This document shows positions 46,093 through 56,350 of a stretch of DNA of 64,000 nt, piece after piece (positions within the stretch are counted from its first letter, which is position 1; each line of letters starts with the position of its first letter). The notes below the pieces were generated by a model, which saw only the letters and a program-made list of their open reading frames with translations, searched no databases and had not been told where the DNA came from. The translations under genes and the position numbers were made by a program. Origin of the DNA: UBA6772 sp965183875 (lineage in GTDB: Bacteria; Bacteroidota; Bacteroidia; Flavobacteriales; UBA7430); contig CBCYMK010000023.1 in the NCBI GenBank assembly GCA_965183875.1, positions 124,001-188,000 of the forward strand. The letters are read 5' to 3'.

Positions 46093-46871
46093 TCAATTGG
46101 TCTTTATAAACTGTAGCACCTTTTGATTAAATAGTGAGGGTTGCTCAACATTTACAACATGTCCACAATTAGGGAGTACAATAAGTTTTGAAAGAAATAT
46201 GATTTTGTACAATCTTTTTTATCGAGGGTAAGAACATATAATCTTCTTCTCCCATTATATAAAGTGTTTTTAATTCCAGAGTCTTTAAACCTAAATAGGG
46301 CAAGTAGCGGATTTACTTCAGCAACTAAAGTAAACCATCTTTTAAACTCTTTTTGATAGAGTTTTTTAGCTTCATTAATAAATAAATTCCTCGACTCTTT
46401 ATGTGCTCTTTTAGGCATTATGGTAAATGCAAACAATCTATAAAGTAGTATATAGGGTAGTACTGATTTAAGTAATACACCTAGTCTCATTAATAATTGC
46501 CCCCTAAAATTGAGTTTCATCACAGCTCCACCCATTATCATACTTTGGATTTTCTTAGGATAGCGTTCTGCAATTTCTCGAATTACTATCGTCCCCAATG
46601 AGATACCTACAAAATGGGAGCTCTTTATTTTTAAATGGTCTAATACATCAACTACTTCATCGCTTATAACATCAAAAGAGTATGACTTTATTTTCTCGTA
46701 AATAGGACTTTTAGACTTTCCATGTCCACGAAGATCAATTAATAGAACATTAAAATCTTTCTTAAAATCACGTAGTTGCTTATACCAAATAGCACTACTT
46801 CCACCAGCACCATGTACAAAGGTTACCCAAGGAGTATGTTCGTTAATTGTGTAAGTGGTATAATGAAGCAT
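46093..46871 (-). CDS. Alpha/beta hydrolase (two frameshifts near the 3' end)
   Basis: About 258 residues after repair. The oxyanion-loop HGAGGSS, the nucleophile elbow VGISLGT (Ser), and after repair the acid region IMGEEDYMF and the catalytic His in PNCGHVVNVEQP complete the triad. Breaks are near 46220 (extra A in a run) and 46251. Without repair the protein loses its catalytic His. Substrate unknown; the nucleophile motif GISLG resembles 3-oxoadipate enol-lactonase and MhpC-type hydrolases. The lid region is moderately hydrophobic. Confidence 0.85.
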
Positions 46872-46941
46872 TTAGTTTAGGCCTGTTTTATTGTACAAAT
46901 GAACAAAAACAATTAGTACTACTGTTGTATATATTGAGAAA

Positions 46942-47126
46942 TTATTTCTTGAAATATTTTTTATAGATCCTCCCCAAGAAACTTAGGAATATAATTGTGC
47001 TAAATCCAGTAATTGCATATTCTAACTTAAGGGCTTTCCTCAGTTCTATTTAGAATATCATACAGTACCAAGCCATTACATATAATGAGGAATAATGTAC
47101 CTATGCTATAAAAGTCCTTTAATCAT
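46942..47126 (-). CDS. Small two-helix membrane protein (two frameshifts)
   Basis: Removing one G (in GGA at about 47118) and one C (in CCC at about 47030) opens a frame of 60 residues beginning MIKDFYSIGTLFL, with two membrane helices (TLFLIICNGLVLYDIL and ITGFSTIIFLSFLG) and a basic tail RIYKKYFKK. Its start overlaps the stop of the lamin-tail gene. The inference rests on the same homopolymer-insertion pattern seen in its neighbours; family unknown. Confidence 0.5.
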
Positions 47127-48275
47127 TCTTTGGGAGTACCACAAATTTTCTAAAGTGCAAGTCATTTGTTTGTATCGTATAAATGCCAGGAACGTAGTCA
47201 GATAATTCAATTTTCACTGTATTGTTGGATGCAGAGCCAGCCTCCATACGTTTACCCTGTATATTAAAGATATCGTATGAACCTTGTATATTTTCTATAA
47301 TGATATAGTCTGTTGTAGGATTAGGGTAAAGAGTAATTTTAGATTGTTGATTTTCTGTAATAGCCATATACGGCTGATTAGTCAATAGGTAGCTAGGGTT
47401 AGCTAAAGCAATATCTCCATTTCCGTTTGGCAGCCTAGCCATTGTGATATTAGAGTCTACATTGGAATGAAAAAAGTAGTCTATAGTACTGGTGTCTGGT
47501 CTTGAAAGAAGGATGTCATCTCTTTCGCTAACTAATTTAAAGGGTAAGTGTAAGTCTCCTTGTAGCGTATCCTCATCAGCCCATACTATTAAATAATCAT
47601 TAGCCAAAATAGTTATATTAGGGAATCGATACTTTGTTTGCTCGCTTGCTTTATTAGATAAAAAGTACCCTTCTAAATTTATGCTTTGGTTACTGTTATT
47701 ATAAAGTTCTATCCAGTCGTTATACTCACCGTGTTCATCACTTACAGTTTCAGTATTATTCGCCATCCACTCATTTATTACAAGATCATTCTTCTTTAGT
47801 TCCATTCGTTTGGTTGAAGGTAGGATTTGAGAGATTAAATGATCCAACACCATCAGTATTTCTTGCAACAGAAACATCTGTGCTTACATCATAAAAATGT
47901 ACATAGTCTACAAGGTGGGTGTCTACGTCGAATAAATAGATTTGCTCGCTACTGGCACTTAGTTTGAAATTTGTGTGTAGTCCGTCTTGCAATGTATCCT
48001 TATCTATCCAAACGATTAAATAATCATTTGAACTTATTGTTAGTGGTGGAAACTTAAATTTAGTCGGCTCACTTTTTCGGTCAGATAAAAAATAACCTTC
48101 TATATTGACTGTACTAGAAGAGTTGTTATACAGCTCTAGCCAGTCGTTTAAATTCCCCGTCTTGATCTGTAACAGTTGTTGAATTGTTGGGCATACATTC
48201 GTTAATTACTAAGCTGCGAAATTGTGCGTTTGCAAACGATGTATATAGAAATACAATAAGGAGGAGCTTCTTCAT
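47119..48275 (-). CDS. Secreted protein with two lamin-tail domains and a type IX sorting tail (frameshifted)
   Basis: Repaired at about 48157 (extra base in CCCC) and 47796, this is a protein of about 384 residues. Signal peptide (KKLLLIVFLYTSFANAQ), two tandem lamin-tail domains, each beginning LVINE and containing NDWLELYNN or NDWIELYNN, G-YFLSD/N and ND-YLIVW-D, and a C-terminal T9SS type A sorting domain (ITLYPNPTTDYIIIEN to KFVVLPKND). It should be exported and anchored by the Por secretion system. The two domains look like an internal duplication. Confidence 0.83.
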
Positions 48276-48309
48276 TTTGATAAGTGTTTAAAAGAGATAC
48301 TTATGGTTG

Positions 48310-48347
48310 TTTAGACTTTAATTCTCGAATTAAAAATCGAGTCTAAA
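48310..48347. promoter_or_regulatory. Nested inverted repeats between lamin-tail gene and dnaE
   Basis: Outer arms TTTAGACT / AGTCTAAA (48310-48317 and 48340-48347) enclose a perfect palindrome TTAATTC-tc-GAATTAA (48318-48333). It lies in the divergent intergenic region, 91 bases before the dnaE start. It may be an operator; no protein is implied. Confidence 0.45.
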
Positions 48348-48437
48348 TTTATGAAATAAATGTTATTAACAAGTTCTATATTACAAGATCTAAAAAAACT
48401 AAATTTACTCTCTTATTTAAAATCATTTACTGCACTT

Positions 48438-51400
48438 ATGTACCTCATTTACGATACCGAAACCACTGGATTACCAAAGAACTTTTCTGCTCCTGTAAGC
48501 GATTCAGAAAATTGGCCTCGTTTGGTGCAGGTTGCTTGGCAGCTACATAATGATATGGGGGAACTGATAGAGGTAAAGAACTTTATTGTTCGTCCTGATG
48601 GATTTACCATTCCTTATAATGCAGAGAAAATACACGGAATTTCTACCAAAACGTGCTATCGTAACTAGGGGTAGACCTAAGTTTCGTTTTAGAAGAGTTT
48701 AATAATGCGGTAGAGCAATCGGAATTTGTAGTTGGGCATAATATAATATTTGATATTAATATTATGGGTGCTGAGTTCTATAGAACTCAAATTGAAACCT
48801 CTTTACTCGATGAGAAAAGTATAGATACCAAAAATGAAGGGACAGATTTTGCGCTATTCTGGTGGTAGAGGAGGGAAGTTAAGTGGCCTACTTTAACAGA
48901 GTTACATATTAAGCTTTTTAAAGAGGGGTTTGCAGGAAGCGCATAATGCCTCTGCCGATGTGGAAGCTACAACAAGGTGTTTTTTAGAACTTATTCGTTT
49001 ACGTGTAATTAATTATGTTAGACTGGGTTTTGATGACGATTATAATGATCGATTTGTTGAGTTTAACCCACATCCTTTTAAGTTATAGGTTTAAATATAG
49101 AACCTTATAAAGCATTAGATTCTGATAAGGTAGTTACGGAATCTCATTCTGAAGAAACTGAAATAATTTCAGATAATTCGAGTACCGATAATTTATCCTT
49201 TTCACATTTACACTGTCATTCCTCGTATTCTATACTACAGGCAAAAAGTGATATTCCTGATATTATAGCGAAAGCTAAAAAGGATAATATGCCTGCGGTT
49301 GCCTTAACCGATACCGGGAATATGTACGGGCTTATAAGTTTATAGAGAGGCAATTAAAAATGAGATTAAACCTATTTTAGCTGTGAGCTTTACCTTACTG
49401 CAGATCATAAAATAAGAAAATTTACAAAGGAGAAACCAGATAGGACGTACCACATTGTACCTATAGCAAAGCATCGTGCGGTTATCACAACTCTTATCAA
49501 GTTGAGCTCTCAGGCATTTATTGATGGTTTATATGCTGGTTGTCCTCGTATAGATAAAGAATTATTAGTCGCTCATAAAGAGGGCTTGATTGCCACTACA
49601 GGTGGGATAACGGCAGAAATACCTAATTTAATTTTAAATGTAGGTGAGCGACAAGCAGAAGAAGCTTTTGTATGGTGGCACCAAACCTTTGGAGAAGACT
49701 TTTATGTGGAACTTATACGTCATGGTTTAGATGAGGAAGATCATTTAAATAAAGTTCTATTAGGTTTTGCACAAAAATATGGTGTTAAATATTTTGCATC
49801 GAATATGTTTACTACCTCGATAAACAAGATGCTATATCTCATGATGTTTTACTTTGTGTAAAAGATGGGGTACTAAAGAAGTCCCTGTTGGTAGGGGTAG
49901 AGGGTTCCGTTTTGGATTCCCTAACGAAGAGTTTTATTTTAAGACTCAGGAAGAGATGAAAGCGCTATTCCAAGATCTACCAGATGCTATTGCTACCACA
50001 CAAGAAATTGTAGATAAAATAGAGGTATACGATCTTAAAAGAAGATGTATTACGTCCTGCATTCGATATCCCTCAAGAATTTATAGACCCTCAAGATGCT
50101 ATTGATGGTGGTAAGCGTGGAGAGAATAGTTTTTTTAAGACATCTTACCTATGTAGGAGCTAATAAGCGCTATTCTGAAATTACTGAGGAGATTACCGAA
50201 AGGCTCGATTTTGAGTTGATGACCATTGCAAAAACGGGTTATCCAGGTTACTTCTTATTGTACAAGAATTTTACTACTGAGGCTAGAAATATGGGGGTTT
50301 CTGTAGGTCCAGGTCGTGGTTCTGCAGCAGGATCTGCAGTTGCCTATTGTATTGGAATACCAATGTAGATCCTATCGCTTACGACTTACTATTTGAGCGT
50401 TTCCTTAATCCCGACTGTGTATCACTTCCGATATTGATATAGATTTTGACGATGAAGGGCGTAGTAGAATTATAGATTTTGTAGTTGAAAAGTATGGGCA
50501 AGAGCAGGTAGCTCAGATATCACTACGGTACAATGGCAGCAAAGTCTTCTATTAGAGATGCTGCACGGGTATTAAATCTACCCCTATTGGAAGCTGATAG
50601 GATAGCTAAGTTGGTACCAGATACTTCCCTTCATAAAGTATTTAATTTACCAGAAGAAAAGCTAAAAGAAAAACTCAATGCCGACCAAATGCAAATGGCG
50701 GTACAGTTACAGTCTATTGCTAAAGGATCTGATTTAGCTGCAGAAACGCTAATATGGCTATCGCCATAGAAGGCTCAGTACGTAATACTGGTATCCATGC
50801 ATGTGGAGTTATATTACCCCTAGTGATATACGGGAACATGTCCTATGGCAACTGCTAAAGATTCGGCTCTTTTAGTTACCCAGTTCGATAACTCTGTAGT
50901 TGAAGATGCTGGTTTGTTGAAAATGGATTTCTTGGGTTTAAAAACCTTAAGTATCATCAAGGATGCAGTAAGTCTTGTAAAGCAACAGCATGGAATAGAA
51001 ATTATCCCTGATGACATTCCTTTAGATGATGAGCTTACTTACGAATTGTATCAAAAAGGTTCAACCAATGGTACTTTCCAGTTTGAATCTCCTGGAATGC
51101 AAAAGCATTTACGTGCACTAAAACCAGATAAATTTGGTGCCTTATTGCAATGAATGCCTTGTATCGTCCAGGTCCAATTGAATATATCCCAAATTTTATT
51201 GCGCGTAAACACGGAAGAGAAGAGATAACCTACGATTTAGAAGGCATGGAAGATTACCTAGCCAGAATCGTATGGTATTACAGTTTACCAAGAGCAAGTG
51301 ATGCTCCTCTCTCAAAAGCTAGCGGTTTCTCTAAAGGGGATGCCGATATGCTTCGTAAAGCAATGGGGAAGAAAATATTTGCGCTTCTAGAGAAATGAAA

Positions 51401-52722
51401 CCCAAATTTATTGACGGATGTAAGGAGCGTGGACACGACCCTAAAGTTGCAGACAAGTTTGGAAAGATTGGGAAGCATTTGCCGCTTATGCCTTTAATAA
51501 ATCACACTCTACCTGCTATTCGGTAGTTGCATTTCATACAGCCTATTTAAAAGCTCACTATCCTGCTGAGTTTATGGCTTCTGTACTTACACACAATATG
51601 AACGATATTAAAAAGGTAACTTTTTATATGGAAGAGTGTAAGCGTATGCGTTAACTGTTTAGGACCTGATATAAATGAATCTGTTCATAAATTTAATGTG
51701 AACAAAAAGGGTGAAATCCGTTTCGGATTAGGTGCCACTTAAAGGAGTTGGAGAAGGAGCTGTAGAAAATATTATAAGAGAGCGTGAAGAGAATGGTCTA
51801 CTTTAACAGTATTTATTCGGTAACCAAAAGAGTAGAACTGCGGTCTGTTAACAAAAGGACATTAGAGAATTTAGCGCTTGCTGGCGGGTTCGATTCTTTT
51901 GAAAATGAACACAGAGCCATGTATTTTCACGAGCTTAAAGAAGGATATACCTTTTTGAATAAAGCAATTCGTTATGGAAATGCATACCAAGAAAGTTTAG
52001 ATGCTCCCCAGATTTATTCGGTAGCGTAGAAGGGGTAGAGTTGCCAGAACCACCAATGCCTATATGTGATGAATGGGTGCGTTTAGATTTATTAGCTAGA
52101 GAGAAACAGGTAGTTGGGATTTATATCTCAGGTCACCCTTTAGATGATTATGCGTTTGAGATAAAACATAACTGTAATCACAGCATAGAGAAGTTTGAAA
52201 ATTTAGAAGCCGTAAAAAATAGAGACCTTTCTTTTGCAGGTATTATTGCTGAGGTTACCCATAGGATAGATAAAAAGGGAAATCCTTTTGGTATTGTTAC
52301 CATTGAGGATTTCACGGATTCTAAGCAGTTTATGCTGTTTAGCGACGACTATATGAAATTTAAGCTTATGCTAGTGCAGGGTGCATTTGTTTATGTACGT
52401 GCTCGCGTTCAACCTAGGCGATGGGGGAATGAGTTAGAGGTGAAGCTTACCGCAATTAATTTACTATCTGATGTACTGGACAAGCTCACAAAGAGTATTT
52501 CTCTAAGGGTAAACCTTTTCGATATTGATGAAGCATTCTCTAATAACTTCAAAAATATAATTGAGGAACATAAAGGGAGTCATCAGTTAAAATTAAATAT
52601 AGTCGACCCAGATGAAAATGTGAGTTTAGAGCTCTTGTCTAGAACACATAAGGTTTAAAATTACCAAGCAATTAATACAAGATATAGGTAGCTTAATCGA
52701 TGTTCAATACAAATTGAATTAA
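48438..52722 (+). CDS. dnaE: DNA polymerase III alpha subunit with N-terminal exonuclease (many frameshifts)
   Basis: About 1,425 residues after repair. Order: DnaQ-like 3'-5' exonuclease domain with motif I YDTETTG at the start and motif II around VGHNIIFDIN; PHP domain (FSHLHCHSSYSIL, ALTDTGNMYG); polymerase palm with VGPGRGSAAGSAVAY and DIDIDFDDEGRSR; fingers including FQFESPGMQKHLR and MNALYRPGP; helix-hairpin-helix; OB domain (FAGIIAEVTHRIDKKGNPF). The exonuclease fusion is typical of Bacteroidota DnaE. Probably twenty or more single-base indels interrupt it, beginning at about 48652. The gene must work in a living cell, so sequence error is the reading I prefer. trxA follows. Confidence 0.9.
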
Positions 52723-52958
52723 TGAAATAAGTCGTTAAGAATTTAGAGAAGGTAAGAAGGTTTATAGAAGTTAGAAGGTAGTAGAAAGGAGTCAGAGTTC
52801 AGTTTACACCCTCTCCTGCCGCTATTTCTCGATGCACCACACTACCTTTTTTCCATTTTCTAATCACCAAATCATCTTCGTACCATGTCATTTTTATCCT
52901 TTTATTTAGAGCAAGAAATAAAATGGCTTAAACAGATACGTTATCTTCTAAGAAATAG
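52723..52958. other. Intergenic region dnaE-trxA
   Basis: No gene. The first part is purine-rich with repeated GAAGGTAGAAGG-like words; the second part has no feature I recognise. Confidence 0.5.
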
Positions 52959-52966
52959 TAATTTTG
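52959..52966 (+). promoter_or_regulatory. trxA promoter, -7 box
   Basis: TAATTTTG matches TAnnTTTG exactly, 39 bases before the trxA start. Confidence 0.72.
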
Positions 52967-53004
52967 TATTTCAAACTGAGAAAATAAACAAAAGATAAAA
53001 TAAG

Positions 53005-53321
53005 ATGGCACTAGAAATTACTTCTGCAAACTTCGAAGAAACAGTATTAAAATCTGATAAACCTGTATTGGTTGACTTTTGGGCTGAATGGTGTGGTCCT
53101 TGCCGTATGGTAGGTCCTATTGTAGATGAATTACATACTGAATACGATGGTAAAGCTGTTGTAGGAAAGTTAATGTAGACGATCAACAAGAGATTGCTGC
53201 TGAATACGGTATCCGTAATATCCCAACAATTTTGTTCTTCAAAAATGGGAAGATAGTTGATAAAAATGTAGGTGTAGCTCCTAAAGGAGATTTAGCTAAA
53301 AAAATTGATGCTTTAATCTAA
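53005..53321 (+). CDS. trxA: Thioredoxin (one frameshift in the sequence)
   Basis: Repaired length 105 residues, the usual size. Active site WCGPC lies in FWAEWCGPCRMVGP, and the cis-Pro in IRNIPTILFF. One base is missing near 53167: GGAAAGTTAATG should read GGAAAAGTTAATG to give VGKVNVDDQQEIAAEYG. It reduces protein disulfides in the cytoplasm. dnaE followed by trxA is a familiar Flavobacteriia arrangement. Own promoter and terminator. Confidence 0.94.
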
Positions 53322-53339
53322 TCGATTTTAGAAATAATT

Positions 53340-53375
53340 AAAAAGCTCCTGTATGTTAATACAGGAGCTTTTTTG
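53340..53375 (+). terminator. Rho-independent terminator after trxA
   Basis: Stem AAAAGCTCCTGTAT / ATACAGGAGCTTTT followed by T. Confidence 0.92.
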
Positions 53376-53480
53376 ATGCAATTATATTTTATAAATACCT
53401 TTACTTATTCACTGAAACAGGGTAAGTTATTTGTAGTTGATTGGATTGTAATTAGTAGATATACAGGATTTTGTGTGGGT

Positions 53481-54082
53481 TTATCTAACTCTTAAGTCTA
53501 GGGCTTTCTTCCCGCTCTAAATAGCCCTCAAATTTATCTCCAGCGATCATTTTCCCTACTCCCGCTGGTGTGCCAGTATAAATAAGATCTCCTTTCTTTA
53601 AAGTCATGTATTTTGAGATGTATTCTATAATACTATCTATATCGAATAACATCTGCGATGGATTCCCTTCTTGTACCTTTTCCCCATTTTTTAATAGGTG
53701 GAAGTCAAGAGATTTTAATTCATCCTTTTGATACCATTTTCCTATAGGAGCGGAACTATCAAATCCTTTAGCAATTTCCCAAGGCAAGCCTTTTTCTTTA
53801 CATTCTTGTTGTAAGTCTCTAGCAGTAAGGTCTAGACCAATACTAATTTCATTATAGTATTTATGAGCAAATTTTCTGATTGATAGATTTACCCACTTTC
53901 ATTATTTTCACTACTAATTCTAATTCGTAGTGTACATCATTACTAAAGGGAGGGAGATAGAATTCATGAGTCCTCAATAATGCGGTATCCGGTTTTACAA
54001 AGAATATAGGTTTTTCTGGCACAGGGTTATTAAGCTCCTTTGCGTGATCTACATAGTTACGTCCAATACAAATAATCTTCAT
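53481..54082 (-). CDS. Fumarylacetoacetate hydrolase family protein (two frameshifts)
   Basis: About 200 residues after repair, the short FAH form. N-terminus MKIICIGRNYVDHAKEL with PIFFVKPDTALL, metal-site motif HYELELVVKI, the region after the break reading ISIGLDLTARDLQ, and the C-terminal KKGDLIYTGTPAGVG. Breaks: an extra base in the A run at about 53873, and one near 53503 that changes the end to EALDLRVR. Members hydrolyse acylpyruvates or decarboxylate oxaloacetate; the substrate here is not evident. Confidence 0.9.
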
Positions 54083-54127
54083 TTCCTTTCTGCTAGTAGT
54101 TTCAATTATTAACTCCTCCTTAACCTC

Positions 54128-54898
54128 TTATTTATTAAACCCTCTTAGTTTAATAGCTGTAAGTACCTTTTTTGTGGAACGAGGGAAGTCTGCATTTTGA
54201 ATCCATCCGTAATAACCTGGCTCTTTTGCCATTACTTCGAGTACTTTCTTTCCTTTGTGTTTTCCAAAATTAAATATCTCATCTCCGTCAGCATCAAACT
54301 TTAGCATACCTGCTAAATCGGCATTGGGCTGATGTGGTTGAGTAAAATCGGCCATAGACTGAGAGTCGTTAGCTAATTCGTCGTAGCGTTCAACCTGAGC
54401 TTTTAATATTTCGTAGGTTGCTCTAGTGTCTGCCTCTGCTCCGTGTGCACCTATTAGGTCTTTTCCGCAGTAAAATTTATAAGCTGCAGTAAGAGTTCTA
54501 GGTTCCATCTTAAAAAATACCGATTGCACATCTATAGATCGTCTATTTTTCATGTCAAAATCTATATCAGCTCTAAGGAACTCTTCAGCTATTAAAGGGA
54601 GGTCGAATCTATTGGAATTATAACCAGATAAATCAGCGTCTTTAATAAAGCTATATATCTCCTGAGCTAATTCAGGAAAAGTAGGACAGTCTTTAACCAT
54701 CTCATCGGTTATACCATGTATATCAGAAGACTGTTTAGGTATAGGCATTCCTGGATTTACCTTCCAAGTTTTACATTGTTCAGTACCGTCATTCTGTACT
54801 TTAAGAATACATATTTCAACGATTTTATCTTTCCCTACTTGAATTCCTGTAGTTTCTAAATCGAAAAATGCTAAAGGTCTGCTTAATTGTAAATTCAT
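54128..54898 (-). CDS. DnaQ-like 3'-5' exonuclease with C-terminal DUF3820-like domain
   Basis: A 256-residue DEDD exonuclease. Motif I FFDLETTG, motif II GYNSNRFDLPL and motif III GAHGAEADTRATYEI place it with DNA polymerase III epsilon-like enzymes. The last 60 residues (FNFGKHKGKKVLEVMAKEPGY and YGWIQNADFP) form the small domain often annotated as putative quorum-sensing-regulated virulence factor. Whether it proofreads for DnaE, which already carries an exonuclease domain, or acts in repair is open. Confidence 0.9.
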   Translation of the reverse strand: MNLQLSRPLAFFDLETTGIQVGKDKIVEICILKVQNDGTEQCKTWKVNPGMPIPKQSSDIHGITDEMVKDCPTFPELAQEIYSFIKDADLSGYNSNRFDLPLIAEEFLRADIDFDMKNRRSIDVQSVFFKMEPRTLTAAYKFYCGKDLIGAHGAEADTRATYEILKAQVERYDELANDSQSMADFTQPHQPNADLAGMLKFDADGDEIFNFGKHKGKKVLEVMAKEPGYYGWIQNADFPRSTKKVLTAIKLRGFNK

Positions 54899-54948
54899 AA
54901 TATGCTTCTAAAAAGAAAAGCATCAACTAAGTTGATGCTTTCTGTAAT

Positions 54949-56257
54949 TTATATACTTGTGTTAGGATCAAATGCTTCAAGGTAGTCAGAGAACCTTTTT
55001 AGGAACATTCCACCTAAGGAGCCATCTACAACTCTATGGTCGTAAGAGAGTGAGCAGAACATTTTATGACGAATAGCAATTACATCACCCATGTCAGTTT
55101 CTATAACTGCAGGTTTTTTTACAATTGCTCCCACAGCCATAATAGCTACTTGAGGTTGGTTAATAATTGGTGTACCCATTATATTTCCAAATCCACCTAC
55201 GTTAGTAAGCGTAAATGTACCTCCTGAGATTTCATCAGGTTTCAATTCGTTCCCTCTTGCTCTACGAGCTAAATCGTTCACCGCTTTGGTTAAACCGATC
55301 ATATTCTTTTGGTCTGCATCTTTAATTACAGGTACAATTAAGTTTCCTGAAGGTAGTGCAGCAGCCATTCCTACGTTAATATGCTTACGCTTAATGATGT
55401 TTGTTCCATCAACAGCTACGTTTATCATTGGGAAATCTTTAATTGCTCGTACTACAGCATCGATAAAGATAGGAGTGAAGGTGATTTTTTCTCCTTCTTT
55501 CTTAAAGAATTCATCTTTTACCTTATTTCTCCAATTAACGATGTTGGTAACATCGGCTTCAACAAAAGAAGTAACGTGTGGAGAAACATGCTTAGACATT
55601 ACCATATGGTTGGCAATCATCTTACGCATACGATCCATTTCAATAATCTCATCTCCTTCCATTGCTGGAACATTAGGAGCAGAAATTTGAACCGAAGCAG
55701 CAGGAGTTGCAGGCTTACTTACTTTTGGTGTAGGTGCGGAAGCAGGAGCTGAACTTCTATTCGTTAAGTAGGCTAGAATATCTTTCTTTGTTACTCTTCC
55801 TTCTTTTCCAGAGCCCACTACAGATTCAAGTTCCGTCATACTCATCCCTTCCTCTTGTGCGATAGAACGTACTAAAGGAGAGAAGAATTTATTTGAATCA
55901 GAAGATTTAGGAAGTGTTGTTTTTTCCATTGCTTTCTCAACAATTTCATCTACTACAGCAACCGTTTTTGGTGCTTCAGTAGATTTAGTAGCTACCGGAG
56001 CCTCTGCTGCAGAAGCATCAGTTTCAATAATTGCTACAGCTTGCCCTACAAGAACAACATCATCTTCGTTGAATAATTGTTTTACTAGGAACACCTTCTA
56101 CGGCAGAAGGAACTTCAGAATCAACTTTATCAGTAGCAATCTCAAGAACAGATTCGTCCATCTCGATTGTTTCACCAACATTTTTAAGCCATTTAATAAC
56201 GGTTGCCTCAGCAACACTTTCACCCATTTTAGGCATTATTAATTCTACTTGAGCCAT
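54949..56257 (-). CDS. 2-oxoacid dehydrogenase E2, dihydrolipoyl acyltransferase (one frameshift)
   Basis: About 435 residues after repair. An N-terminal lipoyl domain with the lipoylated lysine in ATDKVDSEV, a peripheral subunit-binding domain (SPLVRSIAQEEGMSMTEL), Ala/Pro-rich linkers and the catalytic acyltransferase domain with the His and Asp of SYDHRVVDG. The frame breaks at about 56091, where an extra C turns GVLVKQLFNEDD into another frame. It accepts the acyl group from E1 (11894-13879) and passes it to CoA. E3 is not in the window. Confidence 0.93.
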
Positions 56258-56350
56258 AAGAATATTTTGATTTGTTCTAATTCAATTTTTCGTTGTGCGA
56301 AGATACGATAAATGCTCTTTATACCAAGAAATTTTAATTTATGAAATACT

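Noticed and set aside
48438..52722. dnaE as a genuine pseudogene or a split/intein-containing gene
   Set aside because: Fragments join end to end with no inserted sequence and differ only by single bases; the gene is essential and neighbours show the same error type.
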